A stretch of 64,000 nt of DNA, from assembly GCA_033239005.1 (NCBI GenBank), contig BSQZ01000028.1:5328911-5392910 (forward strand), given 5' to 3'. The notes beneath the pieces were generated by a model. That model saw only the letters and a program-made list of their open reading frames with translations, ran no database searches and was not told the DNA's origin. Position 1 is the stretch's first letter. Every line of letters starts with the position of its first letter. The position numbers were made by a program, and so were the translations under genes. Origin of the DNA: Lamellibrachia satsuma (Eukaryota > Annelida > Polychaeta > Sabellida > Siboglinidae). This document shows positions 54,296 through 64,000 of this stretch, in pieces.

Positions 54296-55240
54296 GCAGC
54301 ATGGTTAAGGCTGACTGGACCAAATTAATTTATGGTAGTTTCTAGTTATTTTCCAGCCGTCGGCAATGTCCTGTAACTGACTAGTATGTAACTATGTTCA
54401 GGTTACCAGAATCTGATGGTCTTACAAAGTCTCATTTAGTATTAATTAATTGACACCTTATTAGTTACATGGCAAATTTGTGTCTTGGTACAAAGTAGCA
54501 GATATTGCTGTTGCATAGAAACAATTGTTATGCTGTTGTGCACTTGATATATCATGCATGAAATTAGGTTACACCATGTAAATTTGTAAGGTAAGGAAAT
54601 ACTATGGGTGAGAGCAGGCTAAAAAGCTAAACAGTATAATCTGTTTCATGTAATTTGATATGTGCTACTTATTGTTTCATACCTGTTCTGTCAGATTGTT
54701 AATTGTGGATTTTGAAGAATGCCTAGTGAAATGTAATATGTGCACTAGGTCAGGCTGACTAGTGATCCTTAATTCAGCTGTTGGTGATTGTGTCAGTTTG
54801 GTAAACAAACAGCTACAGGTAATGTGTATACAAAGCTGAGAGTCAAAGGGACAGCAGGAATACTCTGGATGTGCCATTACGTTTCTCCCAGGTTCATTTA
54901 TTCACTCTCAATCTGTTTATTTATTCATCACCCAAAATCAATTTAGGTGAAAGATCTAAATTCGGTCTTCATATTTACTAGAAGTCTTATTTCCCCCTAC
55001 ACGGACTATATTTTCACAGTGGTTTGGAAAGAGATCATTTATGTAGTCCCCAGTGGCCGGTAAACATAAATGTAATTGTGCATCTCCCCTGGAACATTAC
55101 TCTGACTTCAGCCATGAGTATTGACAGTTGACTTGCCAGTCGTTGCTCAGTTATAATCAATCAAGTATTTGACCTTTCTCTTATCATTTTTGCTTCAGTA
55201 ACAGGATGGTAATGTTATTAAGTCAGCTGAATCCACTGGC
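54296..55240. other. FCHSD intron 3, nothing recognised
   Basis: No gene or identified repeat. Confidence 0.5.
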
Positions 55241-55569
55241 AAGAAGGTGACATATGGCAGTCTGTGTTAGCAGGTGGCTACAAGATGGTGACACACGGCA
55301 GTCTGTGTTAGCAGGTGGCTACAAGATGGCGACACACGACAGTCTGTGTTAGCAGGTGGCTACAAGATGGTGACACACGGCAGTCTGTGTTAGCAGGTGG
55401 CTACAAGATGGTGACACACGGCAGTCTGTGTTAGCAGGTGGCTACAAGATGGTGCCACATGGCAGTCTGTGTTAGCAGGTGGCTACAAGATGGTGACACA
55501 CGGCAGTCTGTGTTAGCAGGTGGCTACAAGATGGTGACACATGGCAGTCTGTGTTAGCAGGTGGCTACA
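55241..55569. repeat. 41-bp minisatellite, 8 copies
   Basis: Unit contains ACAAGATGGTGACACACGGC and AGTCTGTGTTAGCAGGTGGC. The first unit is diverged (AAGAAGGTGACATATGG). Confidence 0.96.
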
Positions 55570-55678
55570 GATCACTGTTTTCCCACTGAACCCAATGTTT
55601 AAAGTCAGGCAGGCAATTCCAAACTGTGTGCAAAGTTACGATTAGGTTTTAATAAAACCTCTACACTTTGATGTCTAT

Positions 55679-56781
55679 CATTCACCTGTAGTAGTGTATG
55701 TGTCTTGTCATTCACCTGTAGTAGTGTTTGTGTCTTGTCATTCACCTGCTGTAGTGTTTGTGTCTTGTCATTCACCTGCTGTAGTGTTTGTGTCTTGTCA
55801 TTCACCTGTAGTAGTGTTTGTGTCTCGTCATTCACCTGCTGTAGTGTTTGTGTCTCATCATTCACCTGTAGTAGTGTTTGTGTCTTGTCATTCACCTGTA
55901 GTAGTGTTTGTGTCTTGCCATTCACCTACTGTAGTGTTTGTGTCTTGTCATTCACCTGTAGTAGTGTTTGTGTCTTAACGTTCACCTACTGTAGTGTTTG
56001 TGTCTTGTCATTCACCTGTAGTAGTGTTTGTGTCTTGTCATTCACCTGTAGTAGTGTTTGTGTCTTGTCATTCACCTGCTGTAGTGTTTGTGTCTTGTCA
56101 TTCACCTGTAGTAGTGTTTGTGTCTTGTCATTCACCTGTAGTAGTGTTTGTGTCTTGTCATTCACATGCTGTAGTGTTTGTGTCTTGTCATTCACCTGCT
56201 GTAGTGTATGTGTCTTGTCATTCACCTACTGTAGTGTTTGTGTCTTGTCATTCACCTGTAGTAGTGTTTGTGTCTTGTCATTCACATGCTGTAGTGTTTG
56301 TGTCTTGTCATTCACCTGCTGTAGTGTATGTGTCTTGTCATTCACCTACTGTAGTGTTTGTGTCTTGTCATTCACCTGTAGTAGTGTTTATGTCTTGTCA
56401 TTCACCTGTAGTAGTGTTTGTGTCTTGTCATTCACATGCTGTAGTGTTTGTGTCTTGTCATTCACTTGCTGTAGTGTATGTGTCTTGTCATTCACCTACT
56501 GTAGTGTTTGTGTCTTGTCATTCACCTGTAGTAGTTTTTCTGTCTTGTCATTCACCTTGTGTAGTGTTTGTGTCTTGTCATTCACCTACTGTAGTGTTTT
56601 TGTCTTGTCATTCACCTGTAGTAGTGTTTGTGTCTTGTCATTCACCTGCTGTAGTGTTTGTTTGTGTCTTGTCATTCATCTGCTGTAGTGTTTGTGTCTT
56701 GTCATTCATCTGCTGTAGTGTTTGTGTCTTGTCATTCACCTGTTGTAGTGTTTGTGTCTTATCATTCACCTACTGTAGTTT
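55679..56781. repeat. 30-bp minisatellite, about 37 copies, with 120-bp higher-order repeat
   Basis: Unit contains TCATTCACCTGTAGTAGTGT and TTGTGTCTTG, with no indels across about 32 units; one later unit has 4 extra bases (GTTTGTTTGTG). Variants ACATGCTG, ACCTGCTG with GTATG, ACCTACTG and ACCTGTAG recur in this order at 56161-56280 and 56281-56400. The period is a multiple of 3, so long ORFs exist on both strands; none is called as a gene. Confidence 0.97.
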
Positions 56782-57710
56782 TTTCATCAAATCCTCCAAT
56801 TTTTTTGGGAGAAAATCAACATGGAAGATGCCCCGAGTCATTTGTCACCCAAACTAAGTCTAACATTATTCAGTAGTTTGTCTGATAATTCCACGTCTAG
56901 CACGTCATTGTGGATACTTGATAGGTTAGATTTTTCACGAAATGGTTCTAAACCGAGATGAATGAATAAATGAAATGCACAGGCAGCTTTAAATGCTAAG
57001 TTGATATGCCAAGGAACACGTACGTGTGTGATATGTGCAGTAAATCAGTGATGTGTTTCACCATCATTAAATGTGGACTTTTGACCTCGGTTGACCCCGG
57101 GTGTCCCTGAGAACTTTTCTGGGAAGTGTTTTATCCAGTCTCCACACCAGGGATGATGGTGATGATGGATGTGGTGGCAACGGATAATAAGGATGTATTT
57201 GGAGCATCTCTGTCATTCAGTGAGGAGTAATTGTCATCAATGTGCGTAATTAATGACGTTTTCAAGGCAGAAATGTCATATGTACATGATCTGAAAGGTC
57301 ATACAGGAATACTAATACTTTTATTTCACGTTAAAAAGAACACACAAACATATACATATACATATACATATATATATATATATATATATACAAATATGCA
57401 TTAATATATAATATAAGTGAAGTGAAAATATTTATGTTAAAATATAAAAAGGTTTAAAATATAAATATGTTAAACATGTAAATAAGTTGAAATGTAAATT
57501 AGAAAAAAAAGTGTTTTATAATCATATATAAATAAGATATCAAATCATCTATATTCAAAGTGCTCTTTCCCATCTAAACTACAAGTCTATTAACAACAGT
57601 TATACAATTGCTGACAATTTTATCAAATCACAAACCATAATCATTCTTGCACAACAGGGCATCAAAGTTATCTATGGAATTGTTAACACACATAATACTG
57701 GGCTGTTCCA
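56782..57710. other. FCHSD intron 3, with a (CATATA)/(TA) microsatellite
   Basis: CATATA steps pass into a pure (TA)n run at about 57348-57391, followed by AT-rich DNA. No gene. Confidence 0.6.
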
Positions 57711-58342
57711 CATGTTTTGAGTGCATAGACCGAGGTCATGTTTTGAGTGCTTAGACCGAGGTCATGTTTTGAGTGCTTAGACCGAGGTCATGTTTTGAGT
57801 GCTTAGACCGAAGTCATGTTTTGAGTGCTTAGACCGAGGTCATGTTTTGAGTGCTTAGACCGAGGTCATGTTTTGAGTGCTTAGACCGAGGTCATGTTTT
57901 GAGTGCATAGACCGAGGTCATGTTTTGAGTGCTTAGACCGAGGTCATGTTTTGAGTGCTTAGACCGAGGTCATGTTTTGAGTGCTTAGACCGAGGTCATG
58001 TTTTGAGTGCTTAGACCGAGGTCATGTTTTGAGTGCTTAGACCGAGGTCATGTTTTGAGTGCTTAGACCGAGGTCATGTTTTGAGTGCTTAGACCGAGGT
58101 CATGTTTTGAGTGCTTAGACCGAGGTCATGTTTTGAGTGCTTAGACCGAGGTCATGTTTTGAGTGCTTAGACCGAGGTCATGTTTTGAGTGCTTAGACCG
58201 AGGTCATGTTTTGAGTGCTTAGACCGAGGTCATGTTTTGAGTGCTTAGACCGAGGTCATGTTTTGAGTGCATAGACCGAGGTCATGTTTTGAGTGCTTAG
58301 ACCGAGGTCATGTTTTGAGTGCTTAGACCGAGGTCATGTTTT
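57711..58342. repeat. 26-bp minisatellite, about 24 copies
   Basis: Unit contains TTTTGAGTGCTTAGACCGAG and GTCATG. Highly uniform; rare GCATAG and GAAGTC variants. Confidence 0.97.
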
Positions 58343-58636
58343 GGTTCCTCCGCGGTTGACCAGAGAGTTGCTCTGATTTTAAGGAAGAAAATGTGAAACT
58401 ATAAAGTAAAATGTTTTTGTTTGTTTTTTTTATTTCAGGTCAGTTTTGTTTTAATAAATTGTAGTATGAATCTACTAATCATTGTTATGAGGAAATCACT
58501 GTTAGTAATAGTAATGGATGGTTTTTGACAAGAAGCTGTGGGTAAAATAAACTCAGTTAAAACAATACTTGTTATTTTCAACTTTGTGATTTCTTAGTGA
58601 CAACTTGAGTAAAGTGATTGTGGAGATTAAGTAAAA
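58343..58636. other. FCHSD intron 3, nothing recognised
   Basis: TTTTTTTTATTTCAG at about 58424-58438 is a good-looking splice acceptor, but the sequence after it (GTCAGTTTTGTTTTAATAAA) is not open as coding. Confidence 0.4.
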
Positions 58637-58774
58637 ATGCCAGACACCACTGAGTTGCCCCAGATTAAAGCAGAAGGTGCTGATGGTGCACAGGCTAGGC
58701 CTGATTTAACTAAACTGCCTTTGACATCAAGGATCACAAGACAGACCCTGGAGAAGGCTGGTCAAATGTCATGA
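58637..58774 (+). CDS. Short ORF of 45 codons, unrecognised (speculative)
   Basis: ATG in an A-rich context (AAAAATG) opens a frame beginning MPDTTELPQIKAEGADG and continuing with TKLPLTSRITRQTLEKAGQ before TGA. Residue use looks protein-like, unlike the surrounding intron. It could be a first exon ending at a GT near 58761, a fragment of a mobile-element protein, or chance. I recognise no family, and it does not match any FCHSD region I know. No supporting neighbour was found. Confidence 0.2.
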   Translation: MPDTTELPQIKAEGADGAQARPDLTKLPLTSRITRQTLEKAGQMS

Positions 58775-60588
58775 AGGCCCTTGGCAGTAAACAGCTGGTC
58801 ATTTCTGTTCCTAGCCAAAGGGATATTTTGGAGAACTACAGGGAGGGGGTGCTGTGAACCCTTGTGGGGAGTTGGTAGGGAGGGGTCTTACCAAAGTAGT
58901 CATTTCTATGTCTGCCAAAGTGTGTCAGTTTTATACATCTCCAGGCAAATGTGTCTTGACACTAAAAATACTAAGATATGGATAAAGTGCACAATTAGTG
59001 CATGATATGGATCAGAAATAACATGAGTGGAACATGTGTTTACGTTGCCAGATACAGCAAGCTTCGGGGGTGTTTTGTCCACTCAGGAAGTCATGTTATT
59101 GTGCCAGAATGCATGTTTGCAGCACAGGACTGCTGATTGTCTACACAGGTCAACAGTTTGGTTGTTAGTTTTGTGTTGGGAAAAGGTGTACTTAAAGGTG
59201 CTTAATCAATTTGATTATATGCTAGTCTCATTTCAAATTAATTTAGCGAAAAACTAAACCTACCTAGTATCCACTGCAACATGCTAGCTCATTTGTGCAA
59301 CTGTTGTATGTATTTTTTTTTGTGAAATCATCAGACAAACTGTTAAATTAGATAATGCTTGTTCAAGCATTAAGTGAAGTGAAAATCGAAATGCTGAAAA
59401 ATCACGATTTTCTTCCTTGGTGAATTTTTTTAACTTTGTCATGTGTTCAGCAAGAGGATGGAGGTCACGCCCATGATCAGCATTCACCCATGCAGGGGTT
59501 ACCATTTTGGATATCCACTATTTTGATCCTTACCAGATCTAACGATTAAAGTAAATTGTTTCAATGATTTGAACAAAAATATGCATTTTTTATTAAATTG
59601 ACTGCAGATTTTACATAAACTATTCACACACAACATATTTGGACACCAATGTTCATGGATTTGTGATAGGCTAAATCAGTTGAGGAAGTGGTTGTAAAAG
59701 TTGTGAATAAAAGTATTGCATTATTCTGGTTAATAAATGCGAAACACTGTGCACAGTCTATGCTGCTGTACAACATTACTGGTTCTTGATCTCACTCGTC
59801 TTTTTGGTAGGAATTCTTCCAGTTTTTTCTTCTTTCATCTTTCAACATTGTTCTTGTTTTTCATTAGCATCTTCATCATCATAATGTTCATGTATGGTCA
59901 ATGGTTTCACCACTAAGTACTAAGGTCCTCCGTTGTATGAATGAGAACAGAATACAGCAACAACATTTCTTCTGATTTCTTCAGAGAGAAGTTGAAACTG
60001 TCCAAGCAATCCATTTCAGTGGCACATTATAAAAGATCTGCTTTACTAGACATTTAACATAAAACATAATTATAGTGATATATCATGGCTAGTACCTGCT
60101 TCTAAAACACATACATGTTTATGTAAATGACCACTTAAAGCAGACAGGAGCTGTTCACTGATGGCAGTGGTACTGATAAGAGATCACATTGCATACAGCC
60201 AGTGTCATCATCTCAGATAGATACAGTCATTATTGCCCAAGTTGATTACATAAAAGGGCAGTGCAGAACATGTCATTGGGATTAATAAATTAATATAGTC
60301 TTGGCATATCCAATGGCAAGCACTTCCAATTTTATGTGCAAATGCTTTGCCACATTTGGTAGAAAGATAGCAACTTAATCGAACCTTTAATTTGATACAT
60401 GATATCACTGTTGGCTTTGAAAACTGACCAACGCACTAGTCCATGTACCTAAGTAACATGAGTTCCCAGGCACATGGACAGTCATAGACCTGTTGCCATC
60501 TGAGATGATGACACCGGTCTCACTCATAAATATTCGTGTTTGAACAGTGATATATATATCATCTGAAGACTCCTTTTAAACTGTGATT
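58775..60588. other. FCHSD intron 3, nothing recognised
   Basis: Open frames of 65-76 codons without motifs. No clear repeats. Confidence 0.45.
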
Positions 60589-60757
60589 ACCTCCCTAGCT
60601 CCCTAGCTCCCTGGCTCCCTAGCATATTCTTCCTTCTGGTGACAACTGTAGCATATTTTGAGACTGCCGAACCGTTTTATGTTGATGCGCATCTGAGATT
60701 GAGTTTCCGGGGGTTTAGGCGCAATAGAGGCTTCTTCTGACTATTGCTATTATATTG
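60589..60757 (+). mobile_element. LINE tail (second family), copy D
   Basis: CTCCCTAG microrepeats lead into CCCTAGCATATTCTTCC, then ATTTTGAGACTGCCG, then GATGCGCATCTGAGATTGAG, then GGGGGTTTAGGCGCAATAG, then ATTGCTATTATATT. This is homologous in order to copies A and C; 5'-truncated. Confidence 0.65.
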
Positions 60758-62666
60758 CATCTCCAATAGCATCGTGACCCATCCGTCCTATTTATACCAA
60801 GCATGTCTAGGGACAGACTGTGAGCTAGCATTGCTGAGAGAGGGAGAAAATATTCTTCTTCTATAACAACTCATACCATACAATGTGACTGGAGTATTAC
60901 TGAGCCTGGTACATTCCTACCATTGGTGGGTTTGAGATAGAATCCTCCACTCTGTGAGTCCACGACAGGTTTCACAGGTTGCCCATGTGTGTTTAGTTTT
61001 ATTGGCATAGGTTCCAGGTAGAAAGGACCTAGAGATCTTTGTCTAATCTGATAGACATATTTCCAATGTCCTTCCCATGTGCCTGGTGCTAGTCAAATCT
61101 GCACATAGTACCTAATTCAATGAAACAGCAGTGCTCTGCTATAGTGCCAGCCAGGTTGGTGTCCTAGTGCAGATGCCTGGTTGAGTTAAGATCTTATAAG
61201 GGTAACATGACCACACATGGAGCCAGGGACCAGGGCTGATTGTCTACACAGACATCTGTGAGCAGTTGACATGTAGAGCAACAGGCACCACACAGGGCTG
61301 TCTTCTAGTCAAGTAGGTCGCTCATGCTTACTGTAGAACAACTTCTGAAAATGAGCTGTCCGTCCCTCCCTCCCTACCTCCGTCCGTCCCTCCCTCCCCC
61401 CTCCCTCCCTCCGCCGGTCTGTCCGCCCATCTCACTGTCATGTTCGGCAGGATGTCCACTTACTCGCATTTCACAAACTGACCTTATTTTCATCCATAGG
61501 GAAAGAAATTGATACTTACAGTGTACAGTAATGGTCATAATTATCTGTGCCCGGATATATAAGGGGACTGAGTTCACTGGGTGATCTAACTACGTATGGA
61601 TGTGGGGCCTTAACTGATGACTTGTCTGTCTCCTTGTGGAAGCAACAGGCAAGGCAGTTTCCTGTAGCTCTGGGGGTCAGACCACAATTACACTCTTATT
61701 GCGGTTCATTCTCCACAAGTTGTCTGGGCACCAACAAGTCATTCTGTTTGTTAGTATTAGTAGTAAAACAGTGCAAACGTTTGATGATAAATATGCTTAC
61801 AATGTTAGTGCTTCCTCACTGTACATTGGAAATGTGTATATAAAAAATGTCTCATAATTTGTTTTGTAAAAATGACCAATAAACACAAGTTTGCCAGGAC
61901 TTAGCATTAGGGAAATAAGGTTGACAGCATTGCATAACTGAACCCACTGACTTCAGGTGAGAGTTTTGCCTGTTTCCAGATTATGTGGAAGACATCAGTA
62001 TGGTTCCAGTGGTTGCCTGCCTCTAGATAGTCACCAAATTAATTCCAGTTGCACTCAGAAGGGCCTAACACCTTCCTGCACCCTGCTGTCTTCTCATTTG
62101 CCCTGCCCCAGTAAACATGCCCCATAAACAAATATCTGTCTGTCAGTAATTAGGGGGGGGAGGTGAGGACAGAACACCAGGGGTCTGCCAGTACCATTTG
62201 GACCCACTATGTCTGGACCATGATGGTCCCATAAAAACTCTTTTTAGAACCCAACTATTGACACAGGCAACTAGTGGGAGTTCTCCTTCCCCCCACCCTA
62301 CCCGACCTCAGAGAGTTCTCCTTCCCCCCATCCTACCCGACCTCAGAGGGAGTTTCGTCTTGGTTAGCAGTCCTAACCATGGAGCTGTATACTGAATTGA
62401 AACCCAACGTAGTAAAACTTACTATGACGTAATTTTACATTTATGTTTTTAGGCTTTTTGTGTGTGTACAGTGGTTAAATGTTTCATCTCTTATGCAGGA
62501 GACAATGGCTTAAAATAAATTTACTGCCTTAAGGAATCTAGGCACCTTTTTCAGTTCCCATAGCTCCATTTGAAGCTGTTGTGTAAATGAATGCCAGTGC
62601 CTGGTTGTTGTTTGTCAGGCAAAATGCTGCCTACATATGCAGGGAATAGTAATTCCCATAATAAAT
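60758..62666. other. FCHSD intron 3, low-complexity patches, no gene
   Basis: CCCTCCCTCC-type tract at about 61366-61412. A duplicated segment GAGAGTTCTCCTTCCCCCCA/GGGAGTTCTCCTTCCCCCC lies at about 62276-62345. A SINE-like central block GTTGTGTAAATGAATGCCAG at about 62578 matches the centre of the tRNA-SINEs at 44878 and 46214. Confidence 0.5.
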
Positions 62667-62667
62667 G

Positions 62668-62718
<51 letters not shown>

Positions 62719-62719
62719 C
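62667..62719. repeat. (TGCG)n microsatellite
   Basis: Uninterrupted GTGC/GCGT tetranucleotide repeat of about 13 units. Confidence 0.95.
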
Positions 62720-62760
62720 CTCTGTTTTTAAATTGTTGTGGGAATGTATGGTTGTGGTGG

Positions 62761-64000
62761 ATCATGGATATGGTACCAGAAGGATCGTCGACATGGTACA
62801 AGAATGATCATGGATATGGTACAAGAAGGATCATGGATATGGTACAAGAAGGGTCATGGATATGGTACAAGAAGGATCATGGATATGGTACCAGAAGGAT
62901 CGTCGACATGGTACAAGAATGATCATGGATATGGTACAAGAAGGATCATGGATATGGTACAAGAAGGGTCATGGATATGGTACAAGAAGGATCATGGATA
63001 CGGTACAAGAAGGGTCATAGATACGGTACAAGAAGGGTCATGGATATGGTACAAGAAGGATCATGGATACGGTACAAGAAGGGTCATAGATACAGTACAA
63101 GAAGGATCATGGATATGGTACAAGAATGATCATGGATATGGTACAAGAAGGGTCATGGATATGGCACAAGAATGATCATGGATATGGTACAAGAAGGGTC
63201 ATAGATACAGTACAAGAAGGGTCATGGATATGGTACAAGAATGATCATGGATATGGTACAAGAAGGGTCATGTATATGGTACAAGAAGGGTCATGGATAT
63301 GGTACAAGAAGGATCATGGATACGGTACAAGAAGGGTCATGGGTACGGTACAAGAAGGGTCATGGATATGGTACAAGAATGATCATGGATACGGTACAAG
63401 AAGGGTCATGGATATGGTACAAGAAGGATCATGGATACGGTACAAGAAGGGTCATGGATATGGTACAAGAATGATCATGGATATGGTACAAGAAGGGTCA
63501 TGGATATGGTACAAGAAGGATCATGGATACGGTACAAGAAGGGTCATGGGTACGGTACAAGAAGGGTCATGGATATGGTACAAGAATGATCATGGATATG
63601 GTACAAGAAGGGTCATGGATATGGTACAAGAAGGATCATGGATACGGTACAAGAAGGGTCATGGATATGGTACAAGAAGGATCATGGATACGGTACAAGA
63701 AGGGTCATGGGTACGGTACAAGAAGGGTCATGGATACGGTACAAGAAGGATCATGGATACGGTACAAGAAGGGTCATGGATACGGTACGAGAAGGGTCAT
63801 GGATACGGTACGAGAAGGATCATGGATACGGTACGAGAAGGATCATGGATACGGTACGAGAAGGATCATGGATACGGTACAAGAAGGATCATGGATACGG
63901 TACAAGAAGGATCATGGATACGGTACAAGAAGGATCATGGATAGGGTACAAGAAGGATCATGGATACGGTACAAGAAGGATCATGGATACGGTACAAGAA
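62761..64000. repeat. 23-bp minisatellite, at least 53 copies, running off the window
   Basis: Units of ATCATGGATATGGTACAAGA plus AGG. Variable positions are A/GTCATGG, GATATGG/GATACGG, AGAAGG/AGAATG and ACAAG/ACGAG. A five-unit (115-bp) block including the distinctive GTCGACATGG unit occurs twice at the left end (62761 and 62876), and longer multi-unit blocks recur near 63319 and 63526. Units with ACGAG cluster near 63790-63860. The unit has no + strand stops, so all three + frames stay open. The array is not complete in this window. Confidence 0.97.

Noticed and set aside
55605..56857. ORFs of up to 327 codons with 10-residue repeats
   Set aside because: The 30-bp array has a period divisible by 3 and no stops; open on both strands, no start, splice or domain support.
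62665..63944. ORFs rich in HGYGTRR / WIWYKK repeats
   Set aside because: Artefact of the 23-bp array, open in all + frames.

Overview
This is about 64 kb of nuclear DNA from an animal, most likely an invertebrate bilaterian. The evidence is spliced GT-AG exons of two conserved animal genes, a CR1-type LINE whose ORF1 has zinc-finger and esterase domains, tRNA-derived SINEs, hAT-like MITEs and an AT-rich, repeat-dense background. I cannot name the species.

The left part (about 5.4-11 kb) holds the last three coding exons of a JADE-family gene (PHD-finger scaffold of HBO1 histone acetyltransferase complexes) on the + strand. Its EPL1-like and PHD exons must lie left of the window, so the Mutator-like transposase relic at 632-933, the 28-bp minisatellite at 2569-3221 and a ~1 kb dispersed repeat at 3830-4850 probably sit in a JADE intron. 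A MITE lies in the last intron.

The intergenic space (about 11-20.2 kb) holds a ~173-bp satellite-like array and a near full-length but broken CR1 LINE on the - strand (14033-18345). That element has ORF1 (zinc finger, repeat linker, SGNH esterase) and ORF2 (endonuclease, reverse transcriptase). At 20.2-20.6 kb the promoter/5'UTR of a second + strand gene begins. Three exons (20583-20603, 20734-20831, 24009-24054) encode the N-terminus of an FCHSD1/2 (nervous wreck-type) F-BAR protein.

From 24.1 kb to the right end I see no further recognisable exon, so this looks like a very large FCHSD intron (at least 40 kb). It is filled with more than fifteen unrelated minisatellite families (units 14-56 bp), a TG-rich array, MITEs (two hAT-like with perfect 8-bp target-site duplications), a pogo-like TIR element, SINEs (one with a 14-bp target-site duplication) and 5'-truncated LINE tails. 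By rough addition about 12 kb of the window, roughly 19%, is tandem array, mostly in this intron. The most interesting items are a minisatellite that grew out of a single unit inside a dispersed repeat, the array internal to the CR1 ORF1, a LINE tail abutting the exon-3 splice acceptor of FCHSD, and the variant-repeat maps of the long arrays. I found no operon-like, defence-like or otherwise novel protein system.
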